From Alphaproteobacteria bacterium (GTDB lineage Bacteria > Pseudomonadota > Alphaproteobacteria > Rickettsiales > 21-14-0-20-44-7): a stretch of DNA of 9,629 bases. A program made the translations under genes and the position numbers. The stretch lies in contig JABDBO010000040.1 in the NCBI GenBank assembly GCA_013288575.1, positions 1 to 9,629 on the forward strand, read 5' to 3'. The notes below the pieces were generated by a model that was not told where the DNA came from, made no database searches, and saw only the letters and a program-made list of their open reading frames with translations. Below are positions 6,193 through 9,629 of the stretch, piece by piece (within the stretch, counting starts at the first letter, position 1; every line of letters begins with the position of its first letter).

Positions 6193-7185
6193 ATGTCGAA
6201 ATTAGACCAATTATGGAAGCGCGGGACCGATTTATTAGGTTGCAAATATGCGATTTTGGGCGGGGCGATGAGCTGGGTTTCGGAACGCAACTTAGTTTCA
6301 GCGATTTCTAATGCGGGCGGGTTTGGCGTAATTGCCGCCAGTGCCATGTCGCCTGAATTGCTTGACCGTGAAATTAAGGAAACGCAGAAACTCGCACGAG
6401 CGCCTTTTGGGGTTAACCTCATCACCATGCATCCGCAGTTGGAACAGCTGATTGAGGTTTGCGGAAATAATAAAGTTACTCACGTGGTTTTTGCGGGAGG
6501 CATTCCTAAAGATACGGCAATTAAAAAAGCCAAAGAATTTTCCAAAGTGATTTGTTTTGCGCCTGCTTTAGTATTGGCAAAAAAATTGATTCGCTCTGGC
6601 GCAGATGGGCTTGTGATCGAAGGAAATGAAGCAGGCGGGCATATTGGCCCAGTTTCAACTTCAGTGCTCGCGCAGGAAATTTTACCAAATATAAAAGAAG
6701 TTCCAGTTTTTGTTGCTGGTGGAATTGGCCGTGGTGAAGCGATTGCAAATTATTTGCTGATGGGCGCAAGCGGCGTGCAACTTGGCACCAAGTTCGTTTG
6801 CGCGCATGAATCGATAGCACATGCTAATTTCAAGAAATTATTTATAAAATCAGCTGCTCGTGATGCTGGAGTTTCTGTGCAGATTGCCAGCGACTTTCCG
6901 GTTATTCCTGTACGTGCAATCGAAAATAAGGCCACTGAAGAATTCAGACGCTGTCAGGAAGACACGATTGCTGATTACCGCGCCGGCAAACTTTCGAAAG
7001 AAGAAGCGCAGCTAAAAATCGAACATTTCTGGGCTGGAGCTTTGCGACGCGCAGTGATCGATGGTGATATCGAGCGCGGCTCGGTTATGGCGGGGCAAAG
7101 CGTTGGGATGGTAACCAAAGAGCAATCTTGCGCGGAAATTATTGCTGAACTGGTGGCGCAGGCAGAAACACAGCTGAAAGCATGA
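6193..7185 (+). CDS. Nitronate monooxygenase / FabK-like FMN-dependent enzyme
   Basis: This belongs to the 2-nitropropane dioxygenase family of FMN TIM-barrel enzymes. Members either oxidise nitronates (nitronate monooxygenase) or reduce enoyl-ACP in fatty-acid synthesis (FabK). The 330-residue product has the N-terminal GCKYAILGGAMSWVSERNLVSAISNAGGFGVIA (16-48), the family signature GNEAGGHIG (144-152) with the conserved His at 150, AGGIGRGEAI (175-184) and the phosphate-binding-like MGASGVQLGTKF (190-201). The ATG at 6193 was chosen because it lies next to the conserved N-terminus. An in-frame TTG at 6157 would add only 12 unlike residues. Neither start has a clear Shine-Dalgarno, and a 5-bp inverted repeat TGGTG/CACCA (6175-6193) touches the ATG. 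There is no fatty-acid gene nearby to favour FabK. The two functions cannot be separated by reading alone. Confidence 0.9.
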   Translation: MSKLDQLWKRGTDLLGCKYAILGGAMSWVSERNLVSAISNAGGFGVIAASAMSPELLDREIKETQKLARAPFGVNLITMHPQLEQLIEVCGNNKVTHVVFAGGIPKDTAIKKAKEFSKVICFAPALVLAKKLIRSGADGLVIEGNEAGGHIGPVSTSVLAQEILPNIKEVPVFVAGGIGRGEAIANYLLMGASGVQLGTKFVCAHESIAHANFKKLFIKSAARDAGVSVQIASDFPVIPVRAIENKATEEFRRCQEDTIADYRAGKLSKEEAQLKIEHFWAGALRRAVIDGDIERGSVMAGQSVGMVTKEQSCAEIIAELVAQAETQLKA

Positions 7186-7190
7186 AGTTA

Positions 7191-7230
7191 GAAGGATGAA
7201 GTGATTTGCTTCATCCTTCATATTTTATCC
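7191..7230 (+). terminator. Intrinsic terminator after the flavoprotein gene
   Basis: GAAGGATGAAG (7191-7201) and CTTCATCCTTC (7209-7219) form a perfect 11-bp stem with a 7-base loop, beginning five bases after the stop codon. ATATTTTATCCTT follows. The segment ATCCTTCATA then recurs directly at 7227-7236. It separates this gene from the convergent SRPBCC operon. Confidence 0.75.
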
Positions 7231-7243
7231 TTCATACTTAAAA

Positions 7244-7699
7244 TTAAGCGGCATCTTTATCATGATTCATATCAAGCCCAGCCCAGGTGTTTAGCGGCTT
7301 GCCTGTTTCCAACAGGGTTTTTATGCATGAAATTACGCGTGGCCAGCCAATCGCAACTTTTCCGGCAGTGTTTGAACCAGCTTCAAGCCCGCTGTGAACA
7401 ACATTCAAGCACACCAGATCTTCGATTGCTTCAATCTCATATGTTACTTTGGAAGTCGAATTTTCTGCCGCATCAACCCATGTAATCACTAGACGCTTAG
7501 GCGGGTTGCTTTCCAGAACTTCGCCATGAATGCTGCATGCGCCGCTAGTTTCCTTATGCCATTTTGAGCCTTTCTTGTTCCAATCGGCACTAATGCCATC
7601 TCCCCAATATTGGCGCTGGAATTCCTGGCTGGTGATTGCCTCCCACACTTTAGCTGGGGTGGATTTAATATAGGTTGCGTATACGAATTCAGTAGTCAT
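7244..7699 (-). CDS. SRPBCC / AHSA1-domain protein (second copy in operon)
   Basis: The protein is a 151-residue START-like fold of the AHSA1 (activator of Hsp90 ATPase homologue 1-like) group, a small hydrophobic-cavity domain whose ligand is generally unknown in bacteria. The hallmark N-terminus FVYATYIKSTPAKVWEAITSQEFQRQYWG (5-33), the central SIHGEVLESNPPKRLVITW and the C-terminal helix GWPRVISCIKTLLETGKPL span the whole domain. It is clearly paralogous to the gene just upstream on the same strand (26 bases between them), and an AAGGAG (complement of 7706-7711) six bases before the ATG is a strong ribosome-binding site. It has an extra C-terminal tail (NTWAGLDMNHDKDAA) that its paralogue lacks. 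It is the last gene of an ArsR-controlled operon. The exact role is unknown. Confidence 0.9.
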   Translation of the reverse strand: MTTEFVYATYIKSTPAKVWEAITSQEFQRQYWGDGISADWNKKGSKWHKETSGACSIHGEVLESNPPKRLVITWVDAAENSTSKVTYEIEAIEDLVCLNVVHSGLEAGSNTAGKVAIGWPRVISCIKTLLETGKPLNTWAGLDMNHDKDAA

Positions 7700-7725
7700 A
7701 GTTTTCTCCTTTTTGTTGGTTGTTA

Positions 7726-8166
7726 TTACTTGCTTTCCAGAGCAACTTGCCCGGTTTCGAGCAGAGATTTCAGGTTGGAAAGTATTTTCGGCCAGCCGCC
7801 AGATACGGCCTCAATAAGTTTTGACGGCTTCTTGTCTATCACATGGGTAACAGTCAATTTTGTAATGTTATTAATTGCTTCAATTTCAAATGTGCAACGC
7901 GAATAGCCTTCTGCTTTTAGCTCTGGCTTCCATTCATTCTGCCATTTAATGACTAAGCGTTTCGATCGGTTAATTTCTAATATTTCACCAGAATCAAAAA
8001 GCTGCTCATCAGAAATAATTTTCCACGGTGAGCCAACTTTCCAATCACTTTCACAACGCGCGCCGAACCAATATTGTTTTGTGAATTCCGTATTGGTAAT
8101 TGCATGCCACAATTTTTCGGGCGTGGTTTTGATATATGTTACGTAAACAAATTCCGAATTAGCCAT
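7726..8166 (-). CDS. SRPBCC / AHSA1-domain protein (first copy in operon)
   Basis: This 146-residue AHSA1-type SRPBCC protein begins SEFVYVTYIKTTPEKLWHAITNTEFTKQYWFG and ends SGGWPKILSNLKSLLETGQVALESK, the full domain length. It shares the FVY.TYIK.TP.K.W.AIT..EF..QYW pattern and the GWP.(I/V)(L/I)S..K.LLETG helix with the following gene, so the two arose by duplication. Its ribosome-binding site AGAGGA (complement of 8175-8180) lies inside the last codons of the ArsR gene, whose stop is one base away, so translation is probably coupled. ArsR-type repressors beside AHSA1 proteins are a common bacterial pairing. The ligand and physiological role are unknown. Confidence 0.9.
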   Translation of the reverse strand: MANSEFVYVTYIKTTPEKLWHAITNTEFTKQYWFGARCESDWKVGSPWKIISDEQLFDSGEILEINRSKRLVIKWQNEWKPELKAEGYSRCTFEIEAINNITKLTVTHVIDKKPSKLIEAVSGGWPKILSNLKSLLETGQVALESK

Positions 8167-8167
8167 A

Positions 8168-8488
8168 TTATTTTTCCTCTAGTGCTTGTTTCAAATTCTG
8201 CAGCGCCTGCACACGTTGCTCCTCAAATTTGCCGATCCAGCGATGGTAGATTTCGCTAATTGGCATAGGGTTTAAATAATGGAGCTTTTCTCTACCTCGC
8301 TTCATGGTCACAACAAGATTCGCCTCTTCAAGCAGCACAAGATGTTTCGTCACAGCTTGGCGGGTCATATCTTGCTTTTCACAAAGCTCGCCCAAAGTCA
8401 GGCCGTTTTTCTTGCGCAAACGATCAAGTAAATCACGCCGGCTAGAATCTGCCAGTGCTTTGAAAACTTTATCATCATTTGTAGCCAT
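8168..8488 (-). CDS. ArsR-family winged-helix repressor, probable autoregulator
   Basis: The 106-residue product (MATNDDKVFKALADSSRRDLLDRL at its start) is a winged-helix DNA-binding protein of the ArsR superfamily. The recognition helix is at about 41-55 (MTRQAVTKHLVLLEE) and the beta-wing at about 58-72 (LVVTMKRGREKLHYL). It lacks the metal-binding ELCVCDL motif: the corresponding place reads LGELCEKQ with a lone cysteine (C36), so it is not an arsenic or cadmium sensor of the classical type. The ATG at 8488 was chosen because a good promoter ends exactly seven bases before it. The in-frame TTG at 8524 is part of the -35 box. It is first in the operon with the two SRPBCC genes and should repress it through the inverted repeat in its promoter. 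The signal is unknown. Confidence 0.92.
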   Translation of the reverse strand: MATNDDKVFKALADSSRRDLLDRLRKKNGLTLGELCEKQDMTRQAVTKHLVLLEEANLVVTMKRGREKLHYLNPMPISEIYHRWIGKFEEQRVQALQNLKQALEEK

Positions 8489-8494
8489 GGAAAT

Positions 8495-8524
8495 ATAATA
8501 GGCAACTATTTGGTTGCATGTCAA
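8495..8524 (-). promoter_or_regulatory. Promoter with embedded operator of the arsR-SRPBCC operon
   Basis: On the minus strand a perfect TTGACA (complement of 8519-8524) and TATTAT (complement of 8495-8500) lie 18 bases apart. Seven bases past the -10 is the A of the ArsR ATG (8488), so the message is probably leaderless. The spacer holds an inverted repeat, GCAAC and GTTGC separated by six bases (8502-8517), the size and position expected for an ArsR dimer site that blocks RNA polymerase. Confidence 0.7.
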
Positions 8525-8550
8525 GATAAAATTTTTAAAGCTTATTACGA

Positions 8551-8574
8551 CTAGAAAACTAGAAAGCTAGATTT
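8551..8574. repeat. Three short tandem CTAG-bearing octamers
   Basis: CTAGAAAA, CTAGAAAG and CTAGATTT follow each other without gap, and AAAACTA (8555-8561) can pair with TAGTTTT (8576-8582). TTAGTTTTG-like words recur to 8596. CTAG is usually rare in bacterial DNA, so the clustering is noticeable, but the stretch is short and AT-rich. Confidence 0.4.
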
Positions 8575-8603
8575 TTAGTTTTGCTAATTAGTTTTGGAAC
8601 TTT

Positions 8604-8639
8604 AGTTCAGCATTTCATGAATTCATGAAATGCTGAACT
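8604..8639. repeat. Perfect 36-bp palindrome
   Basis: The left half AGTTCAGCATTTCATGAA is followed immediately by its exact reverse complement, with no spacer and no mismatch, centred between 8621 and 8622. A second, shorter inverted repeat CTTGTG-ACC-CACAAG (8638-8652) abuts it. Both lie downstream of the decayed minus-strand fragment at 8662-8733. No T-run follows in either direction, so a normal terminator is unlikely. Confidence 0.85.
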
Positions 8640-8661
8640 TGTGACCCACAAGCCTATTTGT

Positions 8662-8733
8662 TTACTTAAAATCAAAATGATAATTTGGCATCACTCTACG
8701 TGAGTTACCAGTGATACCGCAATTTGACTCAAT
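8662..8733 (-). pseudogene. Decayed 3' end of an outer-membrane beta-barrel gene
   Basis: Read on the minus strand, the codons before the TAA at 8662-8664 give GNSRRVMPNYHFDFK, matching the end of the protein encoded at 9444-9629 (GNSRGMTLNYHLEFK). Nine of fifteen residues are identical, the stops coincide, and 36 of the 48 bases agree, with most differences at third positions. Upstream the similarity fades, and a TAA in frame at 8734-8736 leaves no start codon. This is therefore a gene relic, not a working gene. It indicates that a paralogous barrel gene once lay here. The promoter of the orphan gene at 8827 now overlaps its upstream end. Confidence 0.65.
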
Positions 8734-8751
8734 TTATTATTATAATACAAT
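8724..8751 (+). promoter_or_regulatory. Probable promoter of the orphan gene at 8827
   Basis: TTGACT (8724-8729) and TACAAT (8746-8751) are 16 bases apart, in an AT-rich stretch. Transcription would begin near 8758, giving a leader of about 69 bases. The -35 box overlaps a GACTC (8726-8730), which fits the GANTC methylation site of alphaproteobacterial CcrM. A TATAAT at 8741-8746 is closer to consensus but has only an 11-base spacer to this -35. Confidence 0.45.
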
Positions 8752-8826
8752 TATCTACACTTAAGTAATAAAATCGCAATAATAGTAGTTTACAATAATT
8801 AACTATTCACTAATTAGGATTTTTTT

Positions 8827-9435
8827 ATGAATCAGATAATTACAACTTCGAATACAAATAATTCAATACAAGAGCCTGGTTTTTTTTCAAAATTGATGGA
8901 TGTGGCAAAAAACTTACTGGCATTTGCACAGAAAACATTGAGTGGGATTATGTCTCCACCATCAGAATCAGCTCAAATTGATAAGCTTGCCAGAAAATTA
9001 AATGATAGATTTGGCTTTCTCTCACCATCATTAGTTTTTAGTCATAGCATAGATACTGTTGGTGCTCACAAGTTATTGCTCACGGTAAAAATTCCAGGTT
9101 GTACGCCTCAAGAAAATGCAGATGTTGCTAAAGAAATTTTACCTTTTGTATCACCGCTTAGAGAATTGGACAGAAATTTTATAACGCACAAAGCTAGCGA
9201 TAGACTTGGCCTATCAAATATTGGAATGCTTAATGGTGTTAATGGGATTGGGGATATTAATAATATTATAAGATACGCTGAATTGGGCGTTGCAGAAAAA
9301 AGGCAAGCAGCAGAACGAAAGCAAACTTCAGCCTATGTGCTGGAACCTGGCGAATATGAGCAGTTAACCGAAGGTAGATTTGCTAAAGAACTAGCTGTTA
9401 CAGAAAAATCTACACAAACACCTGGTTTAGAATAG
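8827..9435 (+). CDS. Orphan protein of unknown function
   Basis: I do not recognise this 202-residue protein. AGGA (8816-8819) seven bases before the ATG supports the start. Residues 1-16 are a Ser/Thr/Asn/Gln-rich disordered leader (MNQIITTSNTNNSIQE), followed by an amphipathic helical stretch GFFSKLMDVAKNLLAFAQKTLSGIM (18-42) without a true membrane segment. The middle has mixed alpha/beta character (LVFSHSIDTVGAHKLLLTVKIPGC), then a Gly/Asn/Ile-rich part (LSNIGMLNGVNGIGDINNII, about 129-148) and a charged helix (ELGVAEKRQAAERKQ) with a polar tail. It is more AT-rich than its neighbours. It lies between the decayed and the intact 3' ends of two related minus-strand barrel genes, and its stop is only eight bases from the convergent gene's stop. 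A secreted or accessory protein is possible, unproven. Confidence 0.7.
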   Translation: MNQIITTSNTNNSIQEPGFFSKLMDVAKNLLAFAQKTLSGIMSPPSESAQIDKLARKLNDRFGFLSPSLVFSHSIDTVGAHKLLLTVKIPGCTPQENADVAKEILPFVSPLRELDRNFITHKASDRLGLSNIGMLNGVNGIGDINNIIRYAELGVAEKRQAAERKQTSAYVLEPGEYEQLTEGRFAKELAVTEKSTQTPGLE

Positions 9436-9443
9436 ATACACAA

Positions 9444-9629
9444 TTATTTAAATTCTAAATGATAGTTCAGCGTCATTCCACGCGAATTGCCGTTTAGCGA
9501 CCAATGTGGGGCATCATCATGCGTAAAATGCATCTGGAATTTATCAGTCGCCGGCATTTGCATTTCATAACGAAACTCCATATTGAGTTTGCCATAACGT
9601 TGCTCGGCAATGCGGAAATAGCCGTCATC
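9444..9629 (-). CDS. 3' end of an outer-membrane beta-barrel protein gene, cut at the right edge
   Basis: The frame is open from the window edge (9629) to the TAA at 9444-9446, giving 61 C-terminal residues. They alternate polar and hydrophobic residues as transmembrane beta-strands do: KLNMEFRYEMQMP and, at the end, GMTLNYHLEFK, whose alternate residues M, L, Y, L and F form the amphipathic last strand recognised by the BAM machinery, here followed by one extra Lys. The preceding HDDAPHWSLNGNSR looks like a loop. The specific barrel family cannot be named from this fragment. A decayed relative of its last fifteen codons lies at 8662-8733. It is convergent with the orphan gene at 8827-9435, with eight bases between the stops. 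Confidence 0.75.
   Translation of the reverse strand, partial: DDGYFRIAEQRYGKLNMEFRYEMQMPATDKFQMHFTHDDAPHWSLNGNSRGMTLNYHLEFK

Noticed and set aside
5898..6428. A 176-codon open frame on the minus strand
   Set aside because: It overlaps two well-supported plus-strand genes in antisense, shows no recognisable family and no ribosome-binding site.
7186..7243. Direct repeats ATCCTTCATA as a possible att site or mobile-element end
   Set aside because: They are explained by the terminator stem and one extra copy; no integrase or transposase is nearby.

Overview
This window is an AT-leaning chromosomal segment that reads as an alphaproteobacterium. The indications are the paired mlaA-mlaC genes, an aspartokinase of the standard single-domain type, a pilin-like protein with an LPGD/GDG motif, and a small protein whose NPLQHIPVV segment I associate from memory with alphaproteobacterial hypothetical proteins. 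NAD and aspartate-family biosynthesis genes argue against a strongly reduced obligate symbiont. I cannot fix genus or family. No tRNA, rRNA, CRISPR array, transposase or phage gene was found.

Layout, left to right. (1) 1-265: the tail of a Gln/Pro-rich protein cut by the window edge. (2) 293-1827: a promoter and a two-gene operon, mlaA (outer-membrane lipid-asymmetry protein, here without a lipobox cysteine) and mlaC (its periplasmic phospholipid carrier). (3) 1881-2858, minus: nadA, quinolinate synthase, convergent with mlaC and with its own promoter and a short leader hairpin. (4) 2953-3302: a strong palindromic element and, on the minus strand, a small orphan gene with different codon use. 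(5) 3303-4802: a divergent intergenic region with two mutually exclusive hairpins, then lysC. (6) 4869-6153: a prepilin-like gene apparently transcribed leaderless, and a small conserved hypothetical gene. (7) 6193-7185: a nitronate monooxygenase/FabK-like flavoprotein ending in a good terminator. (8) 7244-8524, minus: an operon of an ArsR-type repressor and two tandem SRPBCC/AHSA1 proteins, with a promoter whose spacer contains an inverted repeat that probably is the autoregulatory operator. (9) 8525-8826: a gene-poor stretch with short CTAG repeats, a perfect 36-bp palindrome, and a decayed 3' end of an outer-membrane protein gene. (10) 8827-9435: an orphan gene. (11) 9444-9629, minus: the intact 3' end of an outer-membrane beta-barrel gene, related to the decayed fragment on the other side of the orphan gene.

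The genes do not form one pathway. The functional units are the Mla pair (lipid transport between outer and inner membrane), the ArsR-SRPBCC-SRPBCC operon, and single metabolic genes (nadA, lysC, the flavoprotein). I found no clear evidence of a large undescribed system. The best leads are local: the duplicated and decayed outer-membrane protein 3' end flanking an orphan gene, the 36-bp palindrome, the ArsR operator inside an apparently leaderless promoter, and the competing hairpins upstream of lysC.
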